Shown here piece after piece: positions 37,765-46,376 of a stretch of 64,000 nucleotides of DNA (the stretch's first letter is position 1; each line of letters begins with the position of its first letter). The DNA lies in contig JADMIM010000001.1 of the NCBI GenBank assembly GCA_015478585.1, positions 29,299-93,298 of the forward strand, read 5' to 3'. The stretch comes from Thermaceae bacterium. GTDB taxonomy: Bacteria; Deinococcota; Deinococci; Deinococcales; Thermaceae. The notes under the pieces are model-generated. The model was given only the letters and a program-made list of their open reading frames with translations, was not told the DNA's origin and did not search any database. A program made the position numbers and the translations under genes.

Positions 37765-38964
37765 ATGCCAGGAATTGCGATTATCGGAGCCCAGTGGGGC
37801 GATGAGGGAAAAGGCAAAGTCACCGATGCTTTGGCGGAAGCCGCCGACTTTGTGGTGCGCTACCAGGGGGGAGCCAACGCAGGCCACACGGTAGTGGCTC
37901 AGGGCAAAACCTTCAAGTTGAACCTGTTGCCCACCGGAGTAATTCACCCGCAGGCCACGAATATCCTCGGCGACGGCATGGTGATTGATGCCTACCGCTT
38001 CGCCGAGGAGCTAGCCAACGTGCGGACGGAGGGGTTGAGTCCCAAAATTCTGGTCTCTGACAAAGCCCACCTGGTCTTACCCCACCATAAGGCTGTCGAA
38101 GCCCGCAACAATTTTGTAGGCACAACCAAGCGCGGCATCGGCCCGGCCTACTCTGACCGGGCCCGGCGGGTGGGCATCCGCGCGGGCGATTTGCTCAGCG
38201 AGAAGATATTGAAAGAACGGGTCGAAACCCTGCTCATCGAAAAGCCCAACTCCACCAAGGAGGCTGGTTGGGACAGCGTGGGCAAAGCGATCTCCGACCT
38301 CGAGCGGATGCGCGACATTCTGGCTCTGCATATTACCGACACCGGAAGTCTGCTGCGCGAGGCCATCAAGAACGGCAAAAAGGTGCTCTATGAGGGCGCA
38401 CAAGCCACCCTGCTCGATCTCAACTACGGCGACTATCCCTACGTCACCAGTTCGCACCCCACGGTGGGCGGCATCATCGTTGGGGCCGGAGTTAATCACA
38501 AAGCCATCAACAAGGTCTACGGCGTGGCGAAAGCCTATGCCACCAGGGTGGGCAATGGCCCCTTTCCCACCGAACTTCCCGAGGCCGAGGCCGAGTATTT
38601 GCGTCAGAAAGGTGGTGAGTTCGGCGTGACTACGGGCCGCGCCCGGCGCACCGGCTGGCTCGACCTGCCCTTGCTCAAGTACGCCTGCGAGGTAAACGGC
38701 TTCGACGGGCTGGTGCTGACCAAGCTGGATGTGCTGAGTGGGTTTCCCAAGGTTAAAGTGGGTGTAGAGCATGTCGCCGACGGGGTGCGCTACGAGGAAC
38801 TCGAGGGTTGGGGCGAGCTGGCGGGTATCAGCACCCGCGAGGCGCTGCCCCAGGGTGTTCTACAGCTCATCGAGCTGATCGAGGCATACACTGGGGTTCC
38901 GGTAGTGATGTTCTCGACCAGCCCGAAGCGCGAGGACACCTTTGGCGCGGTGAGTTGGGTTTAG
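37765..38964 (+). CDS. purA: Adenylosuccinate synthetase
   Basis: 399 aa, shorter than the 430 of E. coli. Joins IMP and aspartate with GTP. IIGAQWGDEGKGKVTDALAEAADFVVRYQGGANAGHTV, GTTKRGIGPAYSDR, YEGAQATLLDLNYGDYPYVTSSHPT and GRARRTGWLDLP are all present. The immediate upstream region is a heptad repeat, so a Shine-Dalgarno is lacking. No other pur gene is near. Confidence 0.96.
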   Translation: MPGIAIIGAQWGDEGKGKVTDALAEAADFVVRYQGGANAGHTVVAQGKTFKLNLLPTGVIHPQATNILGDGMVIDAYRFAEELANVRTEGLSPKILVSDKAHLVLPHHKAVEARNNFVGTTKRGIGPAYSDRARRVGIRAGDLLSEKILKERVETLLIEKPNSTKEAGWDSVGKAISDLERMRDILALHITDTGSLLREAIKNGKKVLYEGAQATLLDLNYGDYPYVTSSHPTVGGIIVGAGVNHKAINKVYGVAKAYATRVGNGPFPTELPEAEAEYLRQKGGEFGVTTGRARRTGWLDLPLLKYACEVNGFDGLVLTKLDVLSGFPKVKVGVEHVADGVRYEELEGWGELAGISTREALPQGVLQLIELIEAYTGVPVVMFSTSPKREDTFGAVSWV

Positions 38965-38967
38965 ATG

Positions 38968-39177
38968 TTCTCCTGGTCGGTAAGCCAAATTCATTGGATT
39001 GCCTTCGATGTAGGTGCGGATGGTCTGTAACTCGCGCTCGCCCCGGATGATGCGGTTATGATCGCGTTTTTGCCACACCTCGAGGCCCGGCGTACCGCGC
39101 CGCAGATTGATGGATTTCGTGGCTGCGGATTTGAACTCCGAGACGAAGGTGCCCAGGGAACGTTTGGGTCTAAACAA
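38968..39177 (-). pseudogene. REP-associated tyrosine transposase (RAYT) remnant
   Basis: The frame reads FVSEFKSAATKSINLRRG, then TPGLEVWQKRDHNRIIRGER and ELQTIRTYIEGNPMNL. This is the C-terminal third of an IS200-like Y1 transposase of the RAYT type (PVWQRNYYEHIIR- and YIxxNP-like motifs). The catalytic His-hydrophobe-His and most of the domain are missing. A REP palindrome lies 12 bases beyond its broken end, and another copy is at 8472-8499. Confidence 0.78.
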
Positions 39178-39188
39178 CTGCGGGGTTC

Positions 39189-39216
39189 GTAGGGACGCAA
39201 GACCTTGCGTCCCTAC
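39189..39216 (+). repeat. REP palindrome, copy 2
   Basis: GTAGGGACGCAAG, loop AC, CTTGCGTCCCTAC: a perfect 13-bp stem, same outer ten bases and same loop as the copy at 8472-8499. It is next to the RAYT remnant. Confidence 0.9.
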
Positions 39217-39256
39217 AGGGTCGGCGGCATCATTTGCGGGGATTTGCGGCCCTGCC

Positions 39257-40387
39257 TCAACGCAGCACTTCCCCCGGCTTTATCCGCAGCGCCCGAAACA
39301 GTGGCAGCAGCGAGGCCAGCATCACCACCAGCAGGCTCATAGCCGAGACCCACAGAAAATCCGAGGGGCGAATCTCCACCGGCAGCCGGGTCAGAAAGTA
39401 CAGCTCACCGGGGATGGCAATAGGCCGCCAGGCGAAATAGCTAGATAGCCCCCAGCCCAGCAGGTTTCCCAGCACCACCCCACTCACACCCAGAAGGAGG
39501 CCCTCTAAGCCAAACACTCCCGCCACCTGGATTCCCCTGGCCCCCAGCACCCGCAGCAGGGCGATGTCCGGGGTTTTCTCGATGACTGTGAGCACCAGAA
39601 CACTCGCCATGCCCAAAGCCGCCACGATCACGATCAAAAACACCACCGTGCCAATCACCTGCTTTTGCAACGCGAGTTGTTGAATCAGGGTGCGGTTGGT
39701 GGACTGCCAGGGCTGGGGGAAGTAGCTGGTTCCGGCTAGCTCTGTGCCTACTTGCGGGGCTCTTTCGGGGTCTTTGAGGCGGAGTTGATAGCCGGTTAGA
39801 CCGTCAGGCTGCTCCATCAGATCTCGCGCATCTTGCAGGGTGGTGAAGGCAAAGCCGGAGTCCAGAAGATAGTTCCCGGTCTGAAAGGTGGCGGCCACAG
39901 CCAACTGAATGCGCTTTTGGTTCACCGAGACCAAAAACAATTTATCGCCGGGATAGGCTCCCAGCGATCTCGCCAGGGCTAGGCCCAACACGATACTGCC
40001 AGGCTTCAGCTTGGAGAGGTCGAGGTCGGGGTATACCGACTGCCCCCCCTGACCCAGGCCGATTAGCGTGGCGAAATCGGCTGAGCCTGAGCGCCCGGAT
40101 GCTGCACGGCGGGTGAGCAGGGCCTTAGTGATAAACACCGGAGCTTGCCCAACCACTTGGGGATTGGCTGGTGGGGGTGGCAGGGCTTTGTTGTCCTGGA
40201 AAACCAATAGTTGCAGGTGCGGCACAGCCTTGAGGGTCGCATCTACCAAGCCCTTGACAAAGCCATTGGTTAGAGAGAGGGCGGTAGTGAGCACCATGAT
40301 GCCCACCGCCACGCCTAGCAGGGCAATCAGGCTCTGGGTACGGCGGTAGCGCAGTTGGCGCAGGGCGAGAAACCAGACGAAACGCAT
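39257..40387 (-). CDS. ABC transporter permease, MacB/LolE type
   Basis: 376 aa. The N-terminal FLALRQLRYRRTQSLIALLGVAVGIMVLTTALSLTNGF is the first transmembrane helix of FtsX/MacB permeases, followed by a large outside domain. The last three helices (VFLIVIVAALGMASVLVLTVIEKTPDIALLRVLGARG and following) form the FtsX domain. Its ATPase is not adjacent. It may act in lipoprotein transport or efflux, but the substrate is open. Confidence 0.85.
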   Translation of the reverse strand: MRFVWFLALRQLRYRRTQSLIALLGVAVGIMVLTTALSLTNGFVKGLVDATLKAVPHLQLLVFQDNKALPPPPANPQVVGQAPVFITKALLTRRAASGRSGSADFATLIGLGQGGQSVYPDLDLSKLKPGSIVLGLALARSLGAYPGDKLFLVSVNQKRIQLAVAATFQTGNYLLDSGFAFTTLQDARDLMEQPDGLTGYQLRLKDPERAPQVGTELAGTSYFPQPWQSTNRTLIQQLALQKQVIGTVVFLIVIVAALGMASVLVLTVIEKTPDIALLRVLGARGIQVAGVFGLEGLLLGVSGVVLGNLLGWGLSSYFAWRPIAIPGELYFLTRLPVEIRPSDFLWVSAMSLLVVMLASLLPLFRALRIKPGEVLR

Positions 40388-40500
40388 AGAGCAAAGGGCA
40401 GAGAGCTAAACGTCTAAGGTTCAGGAAAAACAACATCTGCGTCCTGCACGGTGTTCTTTCATGAGTCAATAATGCCGTCCTGCTTTAGGTTCTTTAATTT

Positions 40501-40535
40501 GGCCTTCGACCCTCGAGCTTCGACTTTCTTTTATC
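40501..40535 (+). repeat. Heptad repeat tract, mixed unit families
   Basis: GGCCTTC, GACCCTC, GAGCTTC, GACTTTC, TTTTATC in register. The first four belong to the type seen after eno, the last to the type before 9546. The rest of the gap 40388-40567 shows nothing gene-like. Confidence 0.75.
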
Positions 40536-40567
40536 CCTCAGCGCCGTCCTCTTTGCACTCAGCTATT

Positions 40568-41077
40568 CTAACCGCGTCCGACCTGGAGCACGGTGAGCTT
40601 CATGCTACGAATACCAAAGCGCACCACCGTACCCTGGTCGGGGAGCCACACATCTATGCGGTTGCGCCAGCGCATGTTCATGGTGTCCTCGACCACGAAA
40701 ACCCGATCTGCCAGCAGGTTGTTGAACCGCCGTCCATCGCTACGGTCAAAGCTGCCCAGGTCTTGCAGCTTGACCCTCGAGCCATAGGGCAAGGGGCCTA
40801 ACAGGTCACGGCTGACCGCGATAATGCCCAGGCGGGTGCGGGCTCCGGTAGCGGTGATATACGGGGAGTTATCGGTCTGTGAAGAGAGCGAGGTGTAGGC
40901 GGTAGCGGTGACATTGAAGACCGTAGGGGCTTTAGCCAGACCAAGGCTAAAAACGGTCAGCAAGGCAATTAAACTACCGAGCCAAGTTTTGTTGGATGCT
41001 ATTACCTGAAAAAGCCAGCCAGAATGGGCTGTTTTCTTTGAGGTAATGAGCTGCCGGGACAATATTCCAGAACTCAT
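40568..41077 (-). CDS. 3D-domain cell-wall protein
   Basis: 169 aa. A membrane anchor or signal (about 31-48, WLGSLIALLTVFSLGLA) is followed by a 3D (Asp-Asp-Asp) domain: NVTATAYTSLSSQTDNSPYITATGARTRLGIIAVSRDLLGPLPYGSRV, VFVVEDTMN and NRIDVWLPD. The domain is the catalytic barrel of MltA-like lytic transglycosylases and Rpf-like factors. It probably acts on peptidoglycan outside the membrane. Confidence 0.85.
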   Translation of the reverse strand: MSSGILSRQLITSKKTAHSGWLFQVIASNKTWLGSLIALLTVFSLGLAKAPTVFNVTATAYTSLSSQTDNSPYITATGARTRLGIIAVSRDLLGPLPYGSRVKLQDLGSFDRSDGRRFNNLLADRVFVVEDTMNMRWRNRIDVWLPDQGTVVRFGIRSMKLTVLQVGRG

Positions 41078-41507
41078 ACTGGTACAGGGTAGGTGGGGAG
41101 TTCTCGGGTTCTCTTAGAAGTAGAAGTAACACTTCTCATATTTGTCCCCTCATTCTGCCCTGTTCGTTTTGGCATACCTCCTTTATGTGCCTGGGCCAGG
41201 GCCTAAATGCCCCAGCTAATCATGAGATATGTCTCAACTCGCCCCATCAGATTCTCATCTCGAGATGACCCCCTCCTGACCTTCAATTTTCGGCTGATAT
41301 AAGGATTATGTCTTGCCAGACACGATTTTGTGGTGATTTGCAAAATGCGCAGACCGGCGACAAAGTAACCGTAGGTAACGCTCGAGCCGTTGCACAAGCT
41401 GGATTTGACCCAATACGCAGCTTAATTCCCCACCCCAGAGTGCGGCAGCTGTTTAGCACGGCACTTGCTCGAGGTTGCTAAGTGGAGGGTTGTATACTTT
41501 AACCCCT
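41078..41507. other. 430-base gap without a convincing gene
   Basis: The only open frame (41203-41397, minus) has no recognisable features. Visible structures are the inverted repeat AGAAGT-AAC-ACTTCT at 41122-41136, upstream of the 3D-domain gene, and the palindrome TCATCTCGAGATGA at 41255-41268. Neither can be assigned. Confidence 0.5.
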
Positions 41508-43160
41508 CTAGCGTAGCTCCTGGAAGTCTTCCTCCCAGAACTCGAGCTCTCCTCGCCGGAGTTCTGCGGCGTGGCTACGCAGTTCCACCCGGCGAATCTT
41601 GCCGGAGATGGTCTTGGGCAAATCGGCGAACTCCAACCGCCGGATACGCTTGTAAGGAGCCAACTTTTCGCGGGAGTAGCGGAAAATCTCCAGGGCCAGT
41701 TCCCTCGAGGGGACATAGCCTTGCACCAAAATCACGTAGGCTTTGGGCACCGAAAGCCGCTCGGGATGAGGCGAGGGCACCACCGCCGCCTCGGCAATGG
41801 CGGGATGCTCGATCAGGAAACTCTCGAGTTCAAAGGGGCTGATGCGGTAATCGCTGCTCTTGAATACGTCGTCGGCTCGCCCCACATACCAGAAATATCC
41901 GTCCTGGTCGCACCGAGCCACGTCACCGGTGCGATAAAAGGCTCTGCCCAGCGCGGCCTGGGTTTTGGCGGGGTCGCCCGCATATTCGGCCATCAGGCTG
42001 GTCGGGCGGGGCGACAGGCTAATGCTGATTTCGCCTTCCTGGGCCTCGAGGCCGTCGGGATCGAGCAGGGCGATGCTATATCCCGGCAGGGGGCGGCCCA
42101 TCGCACCCGGTTTGACCACCTGCCCCGGCGTGTTGGCAATCTGCGCGGTGGTTTCGGTCTGACCGTAGCCATCGCGGATGGTCAGGCCCCAGGCTTCTTG
42201 CACCCGTTCGATAACCTCGGGGTTGAGTGGCTCCCCCGCCCCCACCACCTCGCGCAGCTTTACCGGGAAAGCGTTCAAGTTCTGCTGGATCAGCATTCGC
42301 CAGACGGTGGGCGGAGCACACAGCGAGGTAATCTGGCTGCTAACCAAAAGCTCTAGCACCCGCCGCGCCTCGAAGCGCTCGTTAAACAAAAACACTGCTG
42401 CGCCCACCGTGAGGGGGGCAAAAAAACTGCTCCAGGCGTGCTTGGCCCAGCCCGGCGAGCTGATATTCCAGTGCCTATCACCCCGCTGCAACCCAGTCCA
42501 GTACAGCGTGCTGAGGTGGCCCACGGGGTAGCTGGCATGGGTGTGCAGCACCAGCTTGGGCTTGCTGGTGGTGCCCGAGGTGAAGTACAGCAACAGTGGG
42601 TCGGATGCGTGGGTCACGCCGTCGGGCATAAACTCTGGCGGGTGAGTCCAGGCTTGGGCCAGGTTCGACCAGCCCCCCGCCTCACCCACGCTAATACGGG
42701 AAAACCCCTCGAGCCCGGCGAATTTCCCGGTTTCTCCGGCTTCGACGATGGCGACTTTGGCCCTACCCCGCTCGAAACGGTCGCGCAGGTCTTCTGGGGT
42801 CAGCAGGGTGGTGGCCGGGATAATCACCGCGCCCAGCTTCATCGCCGCAATGAACACTGCCCACAGTTCGGGGATGTTGGAAAGCATCACCAGCAACCGA
42901 TCCCCCCGCCCTACCCCCTGCGCCCGCAGATAGTTGGCAGTCTGGTTCGACCAGGCCTCGAGTTCGGCGTAACTGACTTGCCCACCCTCCCAGATTAGGG
43001 CGGGAGCACTGCCAAGCTCGAGGGCCAAGGGTGAGAAATGTTCCAAGGCCCAGTTGAACTCTTCCAGGGGGGGCCAATGAAAGCCCTCCACCGCACCCTG
43101 ATAATCCTCGCGGTGAGCTGACAAAAAGGCTATTGCTGCGTGATAAGCTTCAACGGCCAT
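41508..43160 (-). CDS. Acyl-CoA synthetase (AMP-forming)
   Basis: 550 aa. ANL-superfamily ligase. AMP-binding motif LLYFTSGTTSKPK about residues 212-224, GYGQTETTAQIANTPG, then the hinge YFWYVGRADDVFKSSDYRISPFELE, and near the C-terminus the acyl-adenylation Lys in LPKTISGKIRRVELR. The layout is close to medium-chain acyl-CoA or acetyl-CoA synthetases. The exact acid is unknown. GAGGAGA precedes the start. It stands alone. Confidence 0.88.
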   Translation of the reverse strand: MAVEAYHAAIAFLSAHREDYQGAVEGFHWPPLEEFNWALEHFSPLALELGSAPALIWEGGQVSYAELEAWSNQTANYLRAQGVGRGDRLLVMLSNIPELWAVFIAAMKLGAVIIPATTLLTPEDLRDRFERGRAKVAIVEAGETGKFAGLEGFSRISVGEAGGWSNLAQAWTHPPEFMPDGVTHASDPLLLYFTSGTTSKPKLVLHTHASYPVGHLSTLYWTGLQRGDRHWNISSPGWAKHAWSSFFAPLTVGAAVFLFNERFEARRVLELLVSSQITSLCAPPTVWRMLIQQNLNAFPVKLREVVGAGEPLNPEVIERVQEAWGLTIRDGYGQTETTAQIANTPGQVVKPGAMGRPLPGYSIALLDPDGLEAQEGEISISLSPRPTSLMAEYAGDPAKTQAALGRAFYRTGDVARCDQDGYFWYVGRADDVFKSSDYRISPFELESFLIEHPAIAEAAVVPSPHPERLSVPKAYVILVQGYVPSRELALEIFRYSREKLAPYKRIRRLEFADLPKTISGKIRRVELRSHAAELRRGELEFWEEDFQELR

Positions 43161-43296
43161 AAGTTATCTCCTCTATTGCTCGAGCATACCGGTTTTTCGC
43201 CAACCTATCACCGATTGCTCAGCCAAGAGGCCCCTCCAAACTACGTCTCAAACGGTATTTTTGGCAGAGTGATTATGTCGTCCTGGTGTAGTTTTA

Positions 43297-43345
43297 AGCT
43301 CTCAACTCTCAGCTCTCAGCTCTCAGCGTTTAGCGTTTAGCCCTT
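43297..43345 (+). repeat. Heptad repeat tract, seven consecutive units
   Basis: AGCTCTC, AACTCTC, AGCTCTC, AGCTCTC, AGCGTTT, AGCGTTT, AGCCCTT without a break in register. The unit changes in two steps while the AG start is kept, which suggests growth by slippage and drift. Confidence 0.92.
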
Positions 43346-43456
43346 TGCTTTTCTGGCGGCAGCTCGAGCCCTAACCACCCATACCTCTACCCCGTAACGG
43401 GTTGACCGCTCAAGATGGTTATAAGCCGGAAGCCGGGCACTGCGGGGGTGCTAGGG

Positions 43457-43478
43457 TATAAGCCTAGGAGAGCTTATA
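43457..43478 (+). promoter_or_regulatory. Hairpin presenting the Shine-Dalgarno of the GGDEF-EAL gene
   Basis: TATAAGC (43457-43463) pairs with GCTTATA (43472-43478). The loop CTAGGAGA contains the AGGAG used by GTG 43481. The stem would either display the site or, with other pairing, control it; it could also be a DNA operator. Confidence 0.5.
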
Positions 43479-43480
43479 TT

Positions 43481-45637
43481 GTGCAGCGGTATGGCTTTTA
43501 CTTCGTCTGGCTCAGCGCGCTGACCTTTACCTTGGCGGCTTGGGCAATCGTGCAGCTGGTTTTGGAGCCCAGCTATCTGAGCCTGGAGCGGCAAGAGGTC
43601 AAAGGGGTGGTGGGACGCGGGCAGCGCTTGCTCGAGCAGAACCTGGAAGCCCTCGGAACCTCCACCCAAGACTACGCCTGGTGGGACGAGGCGTATCGCT
43701 TCGGGCAAGGCCAAAGCCCCAACTTCGTGGGGGTTAACTTCACCGCTGCAACGCTACAAAACCTTCACGTCGAGGTGATGGCCTACTTCGACCGGGCCGG
43801 AACCCTGCTGCACGCCGGGCAGATTTTGCCTGGAGCCACCCGGCTTTCCCCGCCCAACCACACCACCCTCGAGGCAATTGGTCACCACCGACCCAAAGGT
43901 AAGTCCAGCCTGGCCGGATTCCTGGAAATCAGCGGGCAGTTGTATTTGCTGGTTAGCAGTCCGGTGCTGCCCAGCGACCCTAGCGGCCCCAGTCCGGGAT
44001 TTCTGGCCATGGCCCGCCGGATTGATGCCAACCTGATGCACAGCCTAAGCCAAGCCCTGGGCTCGAGCCTGAGCCTCGAGCCTTCCACCTCAGACCCCAG
44101 GGCCATACAGGTGCTAGGCCCCAATGCCATTGTCGGAGCACTTCCACTTACCGACCTGGACAACCATATCGTAGCCACCCTCAAGGTGCAGATGGCCCGT
44201 CCGGTCTACGCCCAGATGCGCCGCACGACCGCCGCCTTCATGGTGGGAATTTTTTTGCTAGCCCTGCTTTCCGCCGGATTGCTGCACTATCTGCTCCACC
44301 GCCTCGGAACCACTCGAGAAAAGTACCTCGAGGATGCCCGGCGCTACGGCCAGAACGTCGAACAACTGGCTTTCTACGACCCCCTGACCGGCCTTCCTAA
44401 CCGCCGCCTACTCTATCAGCAAGCTAGGCAGAGCCTGTCGGTAGCCGAGCGTAAGGATTGGTCGGTGAGCTTACTCTACCTCGACCTGAACCGCTTCAAG
44501 AGCATCAACGATGCGCTGGGCCACGACGTGGGCGATGAGTTGCTATGCGCAGTCGCGCGGCGGCTAGAGCAATGTGTCCGGGAGGGCGATATCTTGGCAA
44601 GGCTGGGTGGCGACGAGTTCGCCATTTTTTTATACGATACCTATCCTGACCAGACCGCTCAGGTTGCCCGGCGCATCGCCGAAGAACTCAACCGTAGCTT
44701 CAGGATGGGCAAACACACCCTAAATGTGGGAGTGAGCATTGGCATTGCTTGTTATCCCGAGCATGGTCAGACCCTACCCGAGTTGCTCAAGTCTGCCGAC
44801 GCAGCCATGTATGCGGCCAAAAACCAGGGCCTGGACTTTGCCTTTTTCGACCCTGATAGCAACCCTTATAGCCCCGAACGCCTCGAGCTGGAAAATAAGC
44901 TCTACAGTGCCGTGCAGAACAACCACCTGACCCTGCACTATCAACCGGTGATGAACCTGCGCCAGGGCAAGCTCGAGGGCTACGAGGCTCTAGTGCGCTG
45001 GGTGCAGGAGGAAAAAGAAATCCCGCCCGGCCTTTTTATTCCCCTGGCCGAAGAGGGGAGCCTGATTTATAGCCTCGACCAGCGGGTGCTGGAAAATGGT
45101 CTAGAGCAGCTCAAACAGTGGGCCAGTCAGGGGCTGCACCCCATCCTCTCGCTTAACATATCGGCCCAGTCGTTGCACCGCCCCGGCCTGCGCCAACAGA
45201 TCGAGGTGCTCCTAAACAAGCTAAAGATAAACCCCGCACAGGTGATGCTGGAAATCACCGAAACCGCCTTGATCAGCAACCCCCAGCTATCCAGACAAGT
45301 TCTGAGCGATTTTCAGGCCATGGGCCTGCGAATTGCCCTGGATGACTTTGGCAGCGGTTACGCCTCGCTGGGCTATCTGCGGCATCTGCCCATCAACCGC
45401 CTGAAGATAGACCGAAGCCTGGTGAGGAATATCGGGCAGAACGCCCAGGACGAGCAATTGCTGGCGGCAATCCTCGAGTTGGGCCGCAGTTTGAACTTGG
45501 AGGTGCTGGCCGAAGGGGTCGAAACCCAAGCTCAACTCGAGTGGCTCGTGACCCACGGCTTCGACTATGCTCAAGGGTTTTTACTGGGCAGACCGCTCCC
45601 CGCCGAAACCATCTCCGACCCACCGGTTTTGGTGTGA
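43481..45637 (+). CDS. CHASE4-GGDEF-EAL cyclic-di-GMP enzyme
   Basis: 718 aa from GTG 43481, which has AGGAG 10 bases upstream; an in-frame ATG at 43415 lacks one. A membrane helix (about 6-28), an outside CHASE4-like domain with DYAWWDEAYRF, and a second helix (about 248-268) precede the GGDEF domain. GGDEF is intact (ARLGGDEFAIF, about 374-384) and has the RxxD inhibition site (REGD) 5 residues before it. The EAL domain has YEALVRW, NISAQSL, LEITET, ALDDFGSGYASL, KIDRSLV and AEGVE, so both synthesis and breakdown of c-di-GMP look possible. Confidence 0.92.
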   Translation: MQRYGFYFVWLSALTFTLAAWAIVQLVLEPSYLSLERQEVKGVVGRGQRLLEQNLEALGTSTQDYAWWDEAYRFGQGQSPNFVGVNFTAATLQNLHVEVMAYFDRAGTLLHAGQILPGATRLSPPNHTTLEAIGHHRPKGKSSLAGFLEISGQLYLLVSSPVLPSDPSGPSPGFLAMARRIDANLMHSLSQALGSSLSLEPSTSDPRAIQVLGPNAIVGALPLTDLDNHIVATLKVQMARPVYAQMRRTTAAFMVGIFLLALLSAGLLHYLLHRLGTTREKYLEDARRYGQNVEQLAFYDPLTGLPNRRLLYQQARQSLSVAERKDWSVSLLYLDLNRFKSINDALGHDVGDELLCAVARRLEQCVREGDILARLGGDEFAIFLYDTYPDQTAQVARRIAEELNRSFRMGKHTLNVGVSIGIACYPEHGQTLPELLKSADAAMYAAKNQGLDFAFFDPDSNPYSPERLELENKLYSAVQNNHLTLHYQPVMNLRQGKLEGYEALVRWVQEEKEIPPGLFIPLAEEGSLIYSLDQRVLENGLEQLKQWASQGLHPILSLNISAQSLHRPGLRQQIEVLLNKLKINPAQVMLEITETALISNPQLSRQVLSDFQAMGLRIALDDFGSGYASLGYLRHLPINRLKIDRSLVRNIGQNAQDEQLLAAILELGRSLNLEVLAEGVETQAQLEWLVTHGFDYAQGFLLGRPLPAETISDPPVLV

Positions 45638-45751
45638 TAGCGCAGCCTCGCCGACCTCCTCTACTTGAAAACCGCTTCAGGTTCTTCGGCAGTGGTGATT
45701 TGGGGAATTGTCAACCCCCGAGCTTCCTCTTTGACCCTCTTCAGGCTAGAG

Positions 45752-45789
45752 CCTCGAGATCTCGAGGTATTATGTAAGTATGTACTTAC
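45752..45789 (+). promoter_or_regulatory. Palindromes and -10 at the TetR gene start
   Basis: CCTCGAGATCTCGAGG (45752-45767) is a perfect 16-base palindrome. TATTAT (45768-45773) can serve as -10. GTAAGTA-TG-TACTTAC (45774-45789) is a second perfect palindrome that contains the ATG at 45780. The message would be nearly leaderless, and repressor bound to the second palindrome would cover the start site. Confidence 0.6.
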
Positions 45790-46376
45790 TAAGTAGCCTC
45801 GTAGATGCTGACCCGACCAAGGCCGCACTGCTGCGAGCGGGGCTGGAGTTGCTGGCAGAAAAAGGCTATAAAGGGGCTACCACCCGCGAGATCGCCAACC
45901 GGGCGGAGGTCTCGGAAGTCACCTTGTTTCGCCACTACAAGAGCAAGGCCGAGCTCTTGCGAGAAGCCGTAGGTCATCTCAGCCCCCCGGTTGAGGAAAT
46001 AATTCCAACCCAAACCGATGACCTCGAGGCGGCTTTTACCTACTTCATCGGCAATTTCCAGGCGCTCATCGAGGCTAACCAGGGCTTCGTGATTCGCCTG
46101 CTGCCGGAGTTGATCCGCCACCCCGAGCTGCGTGGAGATACAGGAGCACCGGGGTTCATGCGGGCCTTTGCAGCAGGTACAGCTTTCATCCAGCGCTGCC
46201 AGAAGGCCGGACTGCTACGCCCAGACGAGCCACCCCAGCAGATGGTGGTCGCCCTGATTGGCCCCTTAATTGGGCGGGTGCTTTTGGGTGGAGCTTGGGG
46301 AGTGCTGTTGCCGTTGGATTTAGAAGCCCTGGTCAGAGGCTTCTTGCAGGGAAGGAGGGCGGATGGTCAGCGTTAA
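45780..46376 (+). CDS. TetR-family regulator of the ABC exporter operon
   Basis: 198 aa. The helix-turn-helix is ADPTKAALLRAGLELLAEKGYKGATTREIANRAEVSEVTLFRHYKSKAELL (about 10-60). The rest is a helical ligand domain. It overlaps the ABC ATPase gene by 14 bases, so it is the first gene of the operon and probably controls it through the palindrome at its own start. Confidence 0.88.
   Translation: MYLLSSLVDADPTKAALLRAGLELLAEKGYKGATTREIANRAEVSEVTLFRHYKSKAELLREAVGHLSPPVEEIIPTQTDDLEAAFTYFIGNFQALIEANQGFVIRLLPELIRHPELRGDTGAPGFMRAFAAGTAFIQRCQKAGLLRPDEPPQQMVVALIGPLIGRVLLGGAWGVLLPLDLEALVRGFLQGRRADGQR

Noticed and set aside
41203..41397. 64-codon minus-strand frame
   Set aside because: No start signal, no family resemblance and no conserved context.
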